The notes: generated by a model from the sequence alone, not told the origin. A DNA stretch of 17,709 bases from Candidatus Baldrarchaeum yapensis (GCA_016840465.1 JAEOSH010000048.1:1-17709), one strand, 5' to 3'; shown: positions 6,835-14,921, counted from the first letter of the stretch. Numbers and translations are program-made.

Positions 6835-8087
6835 TGGAACTCGACCCTCCCGCCGATTCTCATAAGATCGTTAAAGAACGCGGGATAGGAGTCCTGCACA
6901 CAATCTACTCCTAGGATCTTGCTCTCGCCCCTCGCACCCAGCGCCGCGATTACAAGCGCCATCGCTATCCTGTGATCCCCATATGAGTCCAGAACCGCAC
7001 CCCTTAACTCCCTATGCCCTTTGATTACGAGTCCATCTTCTCTTTCCTTAACATTTACTCCCATTCTTTTCAGGTTATCGGCGATCGCGCGTAACCTATC
7101 CGATTCCTTGTATCTGAGGTGATCAGCACCCGAAATTATTGTTGTTCCCCTAGCATAGGCGCCTAGGACGGATATTACGGGAACAAGATCTGGCGCGTCA
7201 CTGCAGTTCACATGTATTCCCTCTAGGTCTCCCCGGGATACTTCAATCACCTCCCCATGGATCTTGACATCCGCACCCATTTGACAGAGGACGTCGAGTA
7301 TCATCCGGTCCCCTTGGACGTCCCTCGGATCTAGGCCCCGCACCCTCACCTTGCCGTGCAAGGCTCCCGCCGCAAGTATGAACGCCGCAGAGGAATAGTC
7401 ACCCGGGATTTTGAACGTGGTGGGTATCGGGTTTTGCCTTTCGACGGAGAACCTCCTGTAATCTTCCCTATGTACCGATAGACCGAACCTCCTCATGGAC
7501 TTTATCGTTATATCCAGATAGGGACGCGACTTCGGCTCCGAAATGATCTCGATCTCGAGGCCCACCTTTGGCGCAACGATTAGGAGGGCCGTAATGAATT
7601 GTGATGAAACATCGCCTCTTACCTTCAAAGTACGGGACTTTATCTTGTCCCTTCCGCCTCGGACGAGTATGGGAAGTCTCCCCCCTTCGGAAAATTCCAC
7701 CTCTATTCCCATTTGAGACAGTGCCTCGATCATCGGAGACATAGGTCTCCTCCTTAAGGATGCGGACCCGTCTATCACCGTGGTTCCGTCAACTAGGGCG
7801 GCAATTGCCATTGAAATCCTCGCGGTGGTTCCCGAGTTTCCGCACCAGATGACATCTTTTGGCTGGACGGGATCTCCAACTCCGATAATCCTTTCCCAAG
7901 ACGCGTCAGCGCCGAACTCTCGTATCGCGCCCATGCTTGCCTCTGTGTCATTCGATATGAGGGGGTTCACTAATCTGGACTCTCCCTCCGCGAGCAGGGA
8001 AAGAAATAGAGCCCTGTGGGTGTAGCTCTTAGATGGCGGGGCCCTGACCTCCCCGCTTATTTCAGATGGGACGACCCTAACGTTCAC
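6831..8087 (-). CDS. aroA: 3-phosphoshikimate 1-carboxyvinyltransferase (EPSP synthase)
   Basis: Joins phosphoenolpyruvate to shikimate 3-phosphate. The 418 residues contain K20, S21 and R25 in APPSKSYTHRALFL, the PEP-binding GNSGTTARI, the SLRRRPM segment, SSQFITALL, the catalytic-Asp region SDAPDLVPV, LRYKESDRL, and YGDHRIAMAL. The start is taken as the GTG at 8087, because an eight-base GAGGTGAT ribosome binding site ends four bases before it and homologues begin right at this strand. A GTG at 8096, which would overlap the aroK stop as GTGA, is the alternative and adds three residues. The stop overlaps the aroC start. It sits seventh in its operon after aroK, in pathway order. Confidence 0.95.
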   Translation of the reverse strand: MNVRVVPSEISGEVRAPPSKSYTHRALFLSLLAEGESRLVNPLISNDTEASMGAIREFGADASWERIIGVGDPVQPKDVIWCGNSGTTARISMAIAALVDGTTVIDGSASLRRRPMSPMIEALSQMGIEVEFSEGGRLPILVRGGRDKIKSRTLKVRGDVSSQFITALLIVAPKVGLEIEIISEPKSRPYLDITIKSMRRFGLSVHREDYRRFSVERQNPIPTTFKIPGDYSSAAFILAAGALHGKVRVRGLDPRDVQGDRMILDVLCQMGADVKIHGEVIEVSRGDLEGIHVNCSDAPDLVPVISVLGAYARGTTIISGADHLRYKESDRLRAIADNLKRMGVNVKEREDGLVIKGHRELRGAVLDSYGDHRIAMALVIAALGARGESKILGVDCVQDSYPAFFNDLMRIGGRVEFQ

Positions 8088-8092
8088 GGTTA

Positions 8093-8932
8093 TCACCTCG
8101 TCTCCGTGATGATTATCCTCTCGGCATCCTCCCTCTCCTCCCAAACTTCCCTTACCCCTTCCGGATCCTCGGTGACCGCTACAACAGCTGGCCCGGTCCC
8201 CGAAACTGCCGCCGCGATTGCGCCCGCCTTTAAGGCTTCAAATATCGGGCTCGTGTCATATCCCAGTAAGGCCGCATAAAGAATTCCGTTTATTACCATT
8301 GCCTCCCTCCACTTTCCGGCAAGCGCCAATTTGAACGCCTCTTCCACGTAGGGTGCCACTATTTTGAAGTTTACACCCTTGAGGGACCCCTTGCTGACCC
8401 TCTTCCTCGGCACAAGTATCACGACTGGCAGTCGATCAACCTCCTCCCGCTTGATCAATTCCGTATTGATGTTATCGGTGATGCACAAACCTCCTAGGAG
8501 GGAGGCGCACGCATCGTCGAACGCTCCCGTTATGGTAACACCAGCGACCTTTGCGGCCTCCACTCCGAGTTTTATTACCTCTAAGGGATCGAGTTTCTCC
8601 CCGATGGCATCTAAAACTGCGGATACTAGGGCGTTTGCTGCCGCGCTGCTACTTTTAAGTCCTCTCGATATTGGAATTTCCGAGCGGATGAATACTCTCA
8701 ACCCTCCCTCTATTCCAAATTTGCGAAACATGACCTCCTTGACGGCCCTCACAAGATCAAAATCACATACTTCCTCCGTCCCATCAATTCGAATTTCCCC
8801 CTCAATGACATCCTCATCAACTATTTCAATGTGTGCCTCCGTCCTCAGTTTTATTCCAATTGCTGCACCTTTTCCGGTGGCTATCGCGTTTATTACCGTG
8901 ATCGCACCGTAGGCTTCACCCTTCCCCCTCAT
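8093..8932 (-). CDS. aroK: Shikimate kinase, archaeal GHMP type
   Basis: Phosphorylates shikimate at the 3-hydroxyl with ATP. This is the archaeal enzyme of the GHMP kinase superfamily (homoserine, mevalonate and galactokinase relatives), not the P-loop enzyme of bacteria. The ATP-binding motif is PISRGLKSSSAAAN at 87-100, and the C-terminal GHMP motif is SGTGPAVVA. The 279 residues are typical. The start ATG at 8932 has GGAGG immediately upstream and overlaps the aroE stop by 17 bases. Its place between aroE and aroA separates it from other GHMP kinases and makes the assignment firm. Confidence 0.95.
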   Translation of the reverse strand: MRGKGEAYGAITVINAIATGKGAAIGIKLRTEAHIEIVDEDVIEGEIRIDGTEEVCDFDLVRAVKEVMFRKFGIEGGLRVFIRSEIPISRGLKSSSAAANALVSAVLDAIGEKLDPLEVIKLGVEAAKVAGVTITGAFDDACASLLGGLCITDNINTELIKREEVDRLPVVILVPRKRVSKGSLKGVNFKIVAPYVEEAFKLALAGKWREAMVINGILYAALLGYDTSPIFEALKAGAIAAAVSGTGPAVVAVTEDPEGVREVWEEREDAERIIITETR

Positions 8933-9791
8933 TTTCCTCCACCCCTAATGCTTTCAGTGCCGCATTTCTCATAATTCGAATATCGGGATAGTGCCCTGTC
9001 CAGAGTTTAAAGCTCTCTGCCCCCTGGAGAACCAGCATCCACAACCCGTCTATCGTTGTACATCCCGCTTTCATGGCGTCCCTGAGAAGTTTAGTATGCA
9101 ACGGCCTGTAAACTATGTCGAAGACCACCAATCCGGGTCTTAGCAAGTGTTCCGGCACCAAACTCTCATTCGACTCCATGCCCACCGATGTGGCGTTTAT
9201 CAGAATGTCCGCATCTCTCAGTTCGTTCTCGAGATTCCTTACGCTCAGCCGCATTCCACGAACTGTTGAGCCGTTATTTGCAAGGTTTCTGGCGAGATTT
9301 ACCGCCTTTTCTTCGGTTCTGTTCAGAATTGCGAGTTCGGAAACCCTGCCGGAAAGGGTATACGCAATCGCCCTTGCGGCCCCTCCAGCTCCGAGCAACA
9401 CCACTTTTTTCCCATCCACGTCGGTGAACATCTCAAGGGATTTCAATGCGCCCACACCGTCGGTGTTGTAACCCTTAAGTGTCCCACCTTCGTTGACGAT
9501 CGTGTTTACCGCACCTATCTTCCGAGCGTCCTCCGATACCTCATCCAGATACTTCACAACCTCTATTTTGTGGGGCATCGTCACGTTTGCTCCCCCTATA
9601 CCCAACGATCTGATCCCCTCAACCGCCTTTCCGAGGTCTTGCGGCTCAACCTCGAATGCCACGTACACGAAGTTCAGGTTAAGGGCTCTTATGGCGGCGT
9701 TGTGCATTACCGGGCTCAGCGAGTGCCTCACAGGTTTTCCTATCAGGCATAAAACCCTAGTGCTCGCATCTATTATTGCAAGACCCTCCAA
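8916..9791 (-). CDS. aroE: Shikimate dehydrogenase
   Basis: Reduces 3-dehydroshikimate to shikimate, normally with NADPH. Residues 21-27 (VRHSLSP) form the substrate serine loop. Catalytic K75 lies in VTMPHK, D111 in YNTDG, and the Rossmann loop GAGGAA is at 134-139. NRTEEK after strand 2 is the usual NADPH-preferring pattern. The C-terminal DGLWMLVLQG matches the family segment that positions substrate. The start is TTG at 9791, the only start codon before the conserved N-terminal strand, with GAGGTGAGGAG just upstream. The gene overlaps aroD by 19 bases and aroK by 17. The 291 residues are slightly longer than the average of about 275. Confidence 0.95.
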   Translation of the reverse strand: MEGLAIIDASTRVLCLIGKPVRHSLSPVMHNAAIRALNLNFVYVAFEVEPQDLGKAVEGIRSLGIGGANVTMPHKIEVVKYLDEVSEDARKIGAVNTIVNEGGTLKGYNTDGVGALKSLEMFTDVDGKKVVLLGAGGAARAIAYTLSGRVSELAILNRTEEKAVNLARNLANNGSTVRGMRLSVRNLENELRDADILINATSVGMESNESLVPEHLLRPGLVVFDIVYRPLHTKLLRDAMKAGCTTIDGLWMLVLQGAESFKLWTGHYPDIRIMRNAALKALGVEENEGEG

Positions 9792-10432
9792 ACGCTCCTC
9801 ACCTCATCAACCGTCAGTTGCCCACTGGCGGTTTCCTTCCCCCTCGATACGGATGCGTATGTAAATGGAGCACCAAAAAGCGGCGCGAGTATCCTGGAGA
9901 TCCTACCCAGATCCCCCATGCAGAATGCAACGGTTGGTATGTTCTTTGGCTCGGCAACCAGCCTCAGAGCGATAATGTTATCCTCCATCCTACGGGCATA
10001 CGTTACTATTTTTGCAATGTCGGCACCACTTCCGGCAATGGCGTCCCGTATTTTCACCAGCTCTTCGAAAGGGGGCGTTTTCTCGAAATCGTGATGGGAA
10101 ACTATGACTTTAACTCCATGCCTCCTCGCAAGGCGTATGACATCATCGCGAATGTCCGAATTCAGTTCTATATCAATGTACCGTGGTTTTATCTTTATAA
10201 ACCGCCTAAACGCTTCAAACCTCTCCCTTTCGCTTCCGGTGAAGGCCCCACCCTCTTTCGCCGTCCTGATGGTAATTATAAGCTTGTCGGAAAACTCTCT
10301 CAGAGAGTCAAACCCATTGAAGTCCTGCAGGAAGTCCGCGCGGATCTCAATAAGATCCGCCTTTTCACCCACACTTTCCACATCTGCGATGGCTTCCTTG
10401 ATTGTTTTCGCCTTCACACATGCGACTATCAA
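9773..10432 (-). CDS. aroD: 3-dehydroquinate dehydratase, type I
   Basis: Dehydrates 3-dehydroquinate to 3-dehydroshikimate through a Schiff base. The 219 residues form the type I TIM barrel: E29 and R31 in LIEIRAD, the catalytic His in SHHDF (113/114), the Schiff-base lysine K141 in DIAKIVTYA, then FCMGDLGRISR and the terminal ASGQLT loop. I set the start at TTG 10432, which overlaps the aroB stop as TTGA and has GGAGG seven bases before it. The longer open frame up to 10537 lies inside aroB, encodes nothing conserved and should be dropped. Type II enzymes are unrelated, so the class call is firm. Confidence 0.95.
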   Translation of the reverse strand: MIVACVKAKTIKEAIADVESVGEKADLIEIRADFLQDFNGFDSLREFSDKLIITIRTAKEGGAFTGSERERFEAFRRFIKIKPRYIDIELNSDIRDDVIRLARRHGVKVIVSHHDFEKTPPFEELVKIRDAIAGSGADIAKIVTYARRMEDNIIALRLVAEPKNIPTVAFCMGDLGRISRILAPLFGAPFTYASVSRGKETASGQLTVDEVRSVWRVLQ

Positions 10433-11481
10433 TTTGCAACCTCCGTCAACGCCTCGAGGATCAAATCTTCCGGTACCTCCATTATTCTCACGGATCCTAT
10501 CCTCTCCGGCAAAATCATGACCTGCCTTCCATACCACGCCTTTTTATCGACCTTTATTGCCTCCATTATCCTCTTCGGGTCCAAGTTGTGCCTCGTGGGC
10601 AACCCCAAGGTTTCTAAGAGCCCAATCACCCTGTCCGTTTCCCTGAAGCCCAATAGTTTCTCGGCAATTAGGCAACACACGACGATGCCCACCGACACCG
10701 CGAACCCATGCTTTATCCGGTAGTTCGATGCACTCTCTATCCCGTGTCCGATCGTATGCCCGAGGTTTAGAATCCTCCGTTTGTCAGACTCTCTAAGGTC
10801 CTCCTCGACGACCTGCACTTTCAACATCACACATCTCTTGACAATATTTGTTACAATGTCCTTATCTTGCGCGAGCACCGCTCTTGCGTTTTCTTCCAGG
10901 TACTCGAAGAAGTTTCTGTCCATTATGATGCCGTACTTCGCAACTTCCGCCAGTCCGTTCAGGTACTCTTCCCGCGGAAGCGTTTGCAGAGTCTGGGGGT
11001 CTATCAGAACGACGTTTGGGGGATAGAACGTTCCAATGATGTTCTTGCCTATGAAGTTTACGCCCGTCTTACCCCCGATTGCGGCATCCACCTGGGCCAT
11101 GAGGGTTGTGGGGATGAGGATCAAAAGTATCCCGCGCATGTACGTCGAGGCGACGAACCCCGCGAGATCGGTTATGACGCCGCCGCCCAAACCTATGAGT
11201 AGGCTTTTCCTCGTAAACCCATTTTTTATCATCTTACTCCATATCTCGATCGCTGTCTCTATGCTCTTTGCGTCCTCTCCATCCCTTACTAAAAATAGAG
11301 AGATGTCGCCGTCAAGGGATTGAAGTACGGCGTCTAACCAGAATTTCGCGACGACGTCGTTTGTCAGGACTCCCACCTTGAACGGAGAAAGTTCATCGAC
11401 CCATCCGCGTAGATCGCCGAGACTGTTCCATCCTATCACTATTTTCCCCACTATTGCCGACTCTATTACCTCGGTATCCAT
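10429..11481 (-). CDS. aroB: 3-dehydroquinate synthase
   Basis: NAD- and metal-dependent cyclisation of DAHP to 3-dehydroquinate. The 350 residues include the NAD-binding [16 protein letters not shown] (97-112), [19 protein letters not shown] (124-142), and the metal ligands E179 in [11 protein letters not shown]242 in [11 protein letters not shown] and H259 in IKHG. This shows the classical route through DAHP, not the alternative AroA-prime/AroB-prime route from aspartate semialdehyde used by many euryarchaea. The ATG at 11481 has GGAGGT six bases upstream. The gene overlaps the DAHP synthase by 16 bases and aroD by four. Confidence 0.96.
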   Translation of the reverse strand: MDTEVIESAIVGKIVIGWNSLGDLRGWVDELSPFKVGVLTNDVVAKFWLDAVLQSLDGDISLFLVRDGEDAKSIETAIEIWSKMIKNGFTRKSLLIGLGGGVITDLAGFVASTYMRGILLILIPTTLMAQVDAAIGGKTGVNFIGKNIIGTFYPPNVVLIDPQTLQTLPREEYLNGLAEVAKYGIIMDRNFFEYLEENARAVLAQDKDIVTNIVKRCVMLKVQVVEEDLRESDKRRILNLGHTIGHGIESASNYRIKHGFAVSVGIVVCCLIAEKLLGFRETDRVIGLLETLGLPTRHNLDPKRIMEAIKVDKKAWYGRQVMILPERIGSVRIMEVPEDLILEALTEVAN

Positions 11482-12263
11482 CTCCTTACCTCCGAAATAA
11501 GTCTTCTGAAGTCCTCGAATGTGAGGCTCTGGGGGCCATCGGATAGAGCCTCTGAGGGATTGGGGTGCACCTCCACCATTATCCCATCGGCACCAACAGC
11601 GGCCGCTGCCCTCGCCAATGGGATTACGAGGCTTCTCTTCCCGGCGGCATGAGATGGGTCCACAATCACGGGAAGATGGCTCAGTTCCTTAACCACGGGA
11701 ACCGCCGATATGTCGAGGGTGAACCTCGTCGACGGCTCAAAAGTTCTTATTCCCCTCTCGCACAGGATCACGTTCTCGTTTCCCTCGAGCATTATGTACT
11801 CGGCGGCAAGCAGCCACTCCTCAATGGTGGATGAAAATCCCCTTTTCAGCAGCACAGGCATTTTTCTCTTTCCGACTTCCCTGAGCAACGGTGTATTCTG
11901 CATATTTCTGGCGCCTATCTGCAACATGTCCGCGTACTTTGCAACGAGATCCACATGTCTGGTATCGAGAACTTCCGTAACAACGGGCAATCCGGTCTCA
12001 TCACTCGCTTCCCTAAGCCATTTCAGTGCTTCCTCACCGAGTCCTTGGAAGGAGTATGGCGACGTCCGAGGCTTGAAAGCCCCTCCCCTCAGCATGTCGG
12101 CGCCCACTTCCTTTAGGAACCTTGCGGTTTCCAGGATCTGCTCCCTGCTCTCCACCGAGCACGGTCCCGCTATTATTACGAAATCCTCGCCTATCTTTCG
12201 TCCCCCCACTTCTACCACGGTTTTTTCGCGATGTTCCTTACTTGTAAGCTTGAACTTCTTCAT
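11466..12263 (-). CDS. aroF: DAHP synthase, type I-beta
   Basis: Condenses phosphoenolpyruvate with erythrose 4-phosphate, the entry step of the shikimate pathway. The 265-residue core belongs to the short I-beta/KDO8P-like class also found in Pyrococcus. Motifs: AGPCSVES with the metal-ligand C35, [49 protein letters not shown] and SDGPQSL. There is no N-terminal ferredoxin-like or C-terminal chorismate mutase domain, so no built-in site for feedback inhibition by aromatic amino acids is visible. Control may instead lie at transcription. The ATG at 12263 follows a very strong GGAGGTGGTG and overlaps the transketolase stop as ATGA. A longer in-frame start at 12347 lies inside the preceding gene and is unlikely. 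Confidence 0.95.
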   Translation of the reverse strand: MKKFKLTSKEHREKTVVEVGGRKIGEDFVIIAGPCSVESREQILETARFLKEVGADMLRGGAFKPRTSPYSFQGLGEEALKWLREASDETGLPVVTEVLDTRHVDLVAKYADMLQIGARNMQNTPLLREVGKRKMPVLLKRGFSSTIEEWLLAAEYIMLEGNENVILCERGIRTFEPSTRFTLDISAVPVVKELSHLPVIVDPSHAAGKRSLVIPLARAAAAVGADGIMVEVHPNPSEALSDGPQSLTFEDFRRLISEVRRWIPR

Positions 12264-13195
12264 TTCACCACCTCCTCCGCCGCTCTCACTATACTTTCGA
12301 TGTCGAGACCGTAGTGTTTGAGAAGAGATACGTAGTTCCGCGAGCACGTTCCGAAGGTATCCCTGATGCCGACCCTCTTCATGCGAACCGGGTACTCTTC
12401 GGAAATCTCCTCCAAAATTGCGCTTCCCAGTCCCCCGAAGATGTTGTGCTCCTCTACCGCTACAAATGCGCCGGTGCGACTCGCCATATTTATGAGTGTC
12501 CTCCTATCGAGGGGCTTAATTGTGTGCACGTCGATAACAGCGGCGTTTATGCCTCTTTTCTTCAGAATTTTCGCTGCATGAAGGGCCATCGCCGTCATGA
12601 CCCCACATGCCGCTATGCAAACATCATCGCCGTCCTCAAGGCGATTTATCTTTCCCATTTTTATCTCGGATTCGTCCTCGTAAACTCTTGGGGCGTAATC
12701 TCTGCCTATTCTCATATATGCGGGCCCATGCCTCTGGAAAATTTCGAAAAGGAGTTTTCTGGTGGAGACAGCATCGGCAGGCACCACGACGTTCATGTTT
12801 GGGATGACCCTCATGATCGCAATATCCTCCAGCGACTGATGGGAGGAACCGTCAAGATAATCGGATAATCCGGCATGTGTGGCAACAAATTTCACATTAA
12901 GGCGGTCCCGCGCAACCGTATTGCGTATCTGTTCCCAAGCTCTCATAAGGAACATTGAGAATGCGGACACTAGAGGGAGTTTCCCTGCAATTGCGAGGCC
13001 CGCGGCGGTTCCAACGAGGTCCTGTTCACTGATCCCAACTTGGATGAACCTGTGGGGGAACCTTTCGGCGAACTTCTTGGTCATCGTGGAGCGCGCAACG
13101 TCGGCGTCCAGTACGACGAGGTGTTCCAGTTTCTCACCCAGCTCTAATAACGCCTCGGCAAACGCTCCCCTGTAGCTTTCCACCGTGAAGTTCAC
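12260..13195 (-). CDS. tktB: Transketolase, C-terminal subunit
   Basis: Second half of a split transketolase: the pyrimidine-binding and C-terminal domains, 311 residues. The catalytic Glu that activates thiamine diphosphate is E57 in [11 protein letters not shown]. The family segments [21 protein letters not shown] and [14 protein letters not shown] are present. With the N subunit it would make erythrose 4-phosphate from fructose 6-phosphate and glyceraldehyde 3-phosphate, directly feeding the DAHP synthase encoded next. The start is GTG at 13195, sharing one base with the upstream TAG stop and preceded by GGTGAGG. Confusion with 1-deoxyxylulose-5-phosphate synthase is unlikely because the split gene pair beside aro genes is typical of archaeal transketolase. 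Confidence 0.93.
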   Translation of the reverse strand: MNFTVESYRGAFAEALLELGEKLEHLVVLDADVARSTMTKKFAERFPHRFIQVGISEQDLVGTAAGLAIAGKLPLVSAFSMFLMRAWEQIRNTVARDRLNVKFVATHAGLSDYLDGSSHQSLEDIAIMRVIPNMNVVVPADAVSTRKLLFEIFQRHGPAYMRIGRDYAPRVYEDESEIKMGKINRLEDGDDVCIAACGVMTAMALHAAKILKKRGINAAVIDVHTIKPLDRRTLINMASRTGAFVAVEEHNIFGGLGSAILEEISEEYPVRMKRVGIRDTFGTCSRNYVSLLKHYGLDIESIVRAAEEVVK

Positions 13196-14307
13196 TAGCC
13201 CTCACCCGTATGGGCAATTATTACCTTCGGCGCGCCCCTCACCCTTTCCGCCTTCATTAACGCATCCAGAATTTGCCCGTGATCATGCCCATCTACCTCG
13301 AAGACCTCCCAGCCAAACACCTTCCACCTCTCACGGAGCGGCTCCTTCGACTTTATGCCCTCGGTGGGACCATTGAGCTGGCTTCCGTTCCTATCCACGA
13401 TCGCAATTACATTATCCAGCCGGTAATGGGCGGCGGTCATGGCGGCCTCCCATATTTGTCCCTCGTCAAGCTCTCCATCCCCGAGTATCACGTAAACGTT
13501 CTTTCGCACACCATCCATCTTTGACGCCAGAGCAATGCCGTTCGCTACCGATAACCCTTGACCCAGAGACCCCGTGGAGACCGCAACCAAGGGAACCCCT
13601 CTTTTTGCGTGCGTCGGCAGTTTAGATCCGAGGTCTCCGAACGTTTTGAGGTCATCATCTTTTATGAATCCAAACTCCGCAAGTATGACGTAAAGCGCCG
13701 GGACGCAGTGCCCCTTGCTCAGGATCAGAACATTGTCGTCCGGTTTGGCGTTATCCAGGATGAACCACTTCGTGAGCAGGACTAGCAGTATGTCCAGCAC
13801 GGATAGCGACGAGCCGAGGTGCCAGTTTCCAACAGGTTTTAGAACCTCCCTCAGCCTCTGCTTGAGCTTCCACGACAACTCTCTGAGATGCACACTAATA
13901 GCCGCGGAGATATCTTCCGGTTTTTGACAGGAGATCTGATGGACATCCAGGACTCTTACCTCGTTCTGGCAATCAACTTTCCCATTCATATCGGCGCTAC
14001 AGCCCATCCGACCGCAGTCGTGCCTGTACTCACAACAGCCTTTGTCATTTTCGGATGCCGAGATGAGCGCGAGAACAAGTCTGCCCAATTCGGTGATCTC
14101 CACGTTCTTGGGCGCGTTTTTGCTACCATAGTCTATTAGTCCCAGGTCTTTTAGTATTTTGGCGTTCAGTTTCAGGGTCGATGGAGAAATCGAGTACTTC
14201 TCCGAGAGGTACGAGACAAGGGAGTTCAGGGAGGAAAACTTTCCGTCCGCGTGCGAGAGAATCAGAATCTGTTTCTCGTTGAGGGCCCTGCGCAGAAGTC
14301 TACCCAT
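13195..14307 (-). CDS. tktA: Winged-helix domain fused to transketolase N-terminal subunit
   Basis: A 370-residue fusion. Residues about 9-82 look like a winged helix-turn-helix DNA-binding domain (LNEKQILILSHADG, SPSTLKLNAKILKDLGLIDY, VEITELGRLVLAL). Residues 91-127 are a linker with six Cys (91, 92, 98, 103, 113, 127). From about 130 it is the thiamine diphosphate-binding half of transketolase: NWHLGSSLS, LSKGHCVPALY, STGSLGQGLSVA, and the cofactor motif GDGELDEGQ ending at IVDRNGSQLNG. It ends at IIAHTGEG, lacking the KGKG-to-WHG tail normal in N subunits. First gene of the aromatic operon, it could sense and regulate it (inference). The ATG at 14307 lacks a binding site. A better start at 14378 (GAGGTGAGG upstream) is in another frame, so one base may be missing between the two. 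Confidence 0.88.
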   Translation of the reverse strand: MGRLLRRALNEKQILILSHADGKFSSLNSLVSYLSEKYSISPSTLKLNAKILKDLGLIDYGSKNAPKNVEITELGRLVLALISASENDKGCCEYRHDCGRMGCSADMNGKVDCQNEVRVLDVHQISCQKPEDISAAISVHLRELSWKLKQRLREVLKPVGNWHLGSSLSVLDILLVLLTKWFILDNAKPDDNVLILSKGHCVPALYVILAEFGFIKDDDLKTFGDLGSKLPTHAKRGVPLVAVSTGSLGQGLSVANGIALASKMDGVRKNVYVILGDGELDEGQIWEAAMTAAHYRLDNVIAIVDRNGSQLNGPTEGIKSKEPLRERWKVFGWEVFEVDGHDHGQILDALMKAERVRGAPKVIIAHTGEG

Positions 14308-14375
14308 TCCGGCCGCGTTGGGCTTTCTACGGATGATGTTTATTAACTCCTCGGTAATGGATATTGGCAGAACAA

Positions 14376-14389
14376 CATCGCCTCACCTC
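14376..14389 (-). promoter_or_regulatory. Strong ribosome binding site and ATG at the operon head
   Basis: On the minus strand GAGGTGAGG (14389-14381) is followed after two bases by ATG (14378-14376). The ATG opens an 11-codon frame, MLFCQYPLPRS, that stops inside the leader of the transketolase fusion gene. Inserting one T near 14371 would join it in frame to ITEELINIIRRKP and then to the fusion protein. It is either the true start of the fusion gene, with a frameshift, or a short leader ORF. Confidence 0.5.
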
Positions 14390-14428
14390 AGCTCTTGTAG
14401 GACCCTTTCTCATCATTTCACCCTTCCA

Positions 14429-14435
14429 TTTTAAA
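14429..14435 (-). promoter_or_regulatory. Probable TATA box of the aromatic operon
   Basis: TTTAAAA on the minus strand lies about 54 bases before the ATG at 14378. With the usual 25-base spacing, transcription would begin near 14406 and leave a leader of about 28 bases containing the GAGGTGAGG site. Confidence 0.4.
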
Positions 14436-14450
14436 GTCTGACGGGCAACT

Positions 14451-14642
14451 TTACCTATCCACGAGCGTGAGAAGAAGACCGCTACGCCCTGCCTCGTGTT
14501 CCAAATGTTTCAGCGAAGTTTCAAGCGTTGTCCCGTGTATCCCGCCCGTTCACATCATGAGGACAGTTATCGCACTATGCTTTTCAAGTATCGCCTTTAA
14601 ACCGAAGTCAATCCCGCTCACATCCGGTATCTGCATCTGCAT
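14451..14642 (-). pseudogene. Small ORF interrupted by an in-frame TGA
   Basis: The ATG at 14642 follows a strong CAGGAGG and lies directly after the stop of the VapB-like gene. It encodes 30 residues (MQMQIPDVSGIDFGLKAILE, then KHSAITVLMM) before a TGA at 14552-14550. The same frame continues for 32 more residues (TGGIHGTTLETSLKHLEHEA and GRSGLLLTLVDR) to a TAA at 14453. Both halves read like ordinary protein. I do not recognise the family. TGA serves as a normal stop in other genes here, so this is most simply a mutated gene or sequencing error. Recoding is a remote alternative. As the third gene in a row with an AbrB-like and a VapB-like protein it could have been a toxin, but no PIN motif is visible. 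Confidence 0.45.
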
Positions 14643-14652
14643 TAGCCTCCTG

Positions 14653-14907
14653 CTACCATAACAACTCAAGCCTCCGCTCATCTCTCCTCCGCTCCCTGTA
14701 CAACTCCCTTAGCGCCTTATCGGCAATATCGGAAGATACCGGTTTGCATGCCTCCAGCAATAACCGAGGGTTCTTCCTTCTCCTGTACATGAGAAGGAAC
14801 CAGATCGCCTCGTCGAGGGTGACCCTCCTTCCCAGCTTTATCTGTAACTCCGACACGATCCTCAACAGCTCCCTCTTAACCTCCTCACCGATGAGAATCA
14901 CAGCCAT
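14653..14907 (-). CDS. VapB-like small protein, probable ribbon-helix-helix antitoxin
   Basis: An 84-residue protein with a short N-terminal strand (AVILIGEEV), a helix and a LGRRVTLDEAIWFLL segment like the two helices of ribbon-helix-helix antitoxins, followed by a basic C-terminal helix (RELYRERRRDERR). It would be a DNA-binding dimer and may neutralise a toxin, but no PIN toxin follows. The next frame is the interrupted ORF at 14451-14642. It lies 14 bases after the AbrB-like gene on the same strand, so the two are probably co-transcribed. Function beyond the antitoxin-like fold is not known. Confidence 0.6.
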   Translation of the reverse strand: MAVILIGEEVKRELLRIVSELQIKLGRRVTLDEAIWFLLMYRRRKNPRLLLEACKPVSSDIADKALRELYRERRRDERRLELLW

Positions 14908-14921
14908 ACAGGGTTACCTCA

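Noticed and set aside
10433-10537. N-terminal extension of aroD
   Set aside because: It lies inside aroB, has no conserved residues, and the TTG at 10432 has an excellent binding site and stop overlap.
9776-10723. Long plus-strand open frame of 315 codons opposite aroD and aroB
   Set aside because: Antisense to two well-supported genes, with composition of a shadow frame and no family motifs.
12264-12347. N-terminal extension of DAHP synthase
   Set aside because: It lies inside the transketolase C gene, is Gly/Arg-rich in its last part, and the ATG at 12263 has a very strong binding site.
14376-14420. C/D box guide RNA on the minus strand (ATGATGA followed by CTGA)
   Set aside because: One C box and one D-like box are present but no second C'/D pair or closing stem, and the region is better explained as the operon leader.
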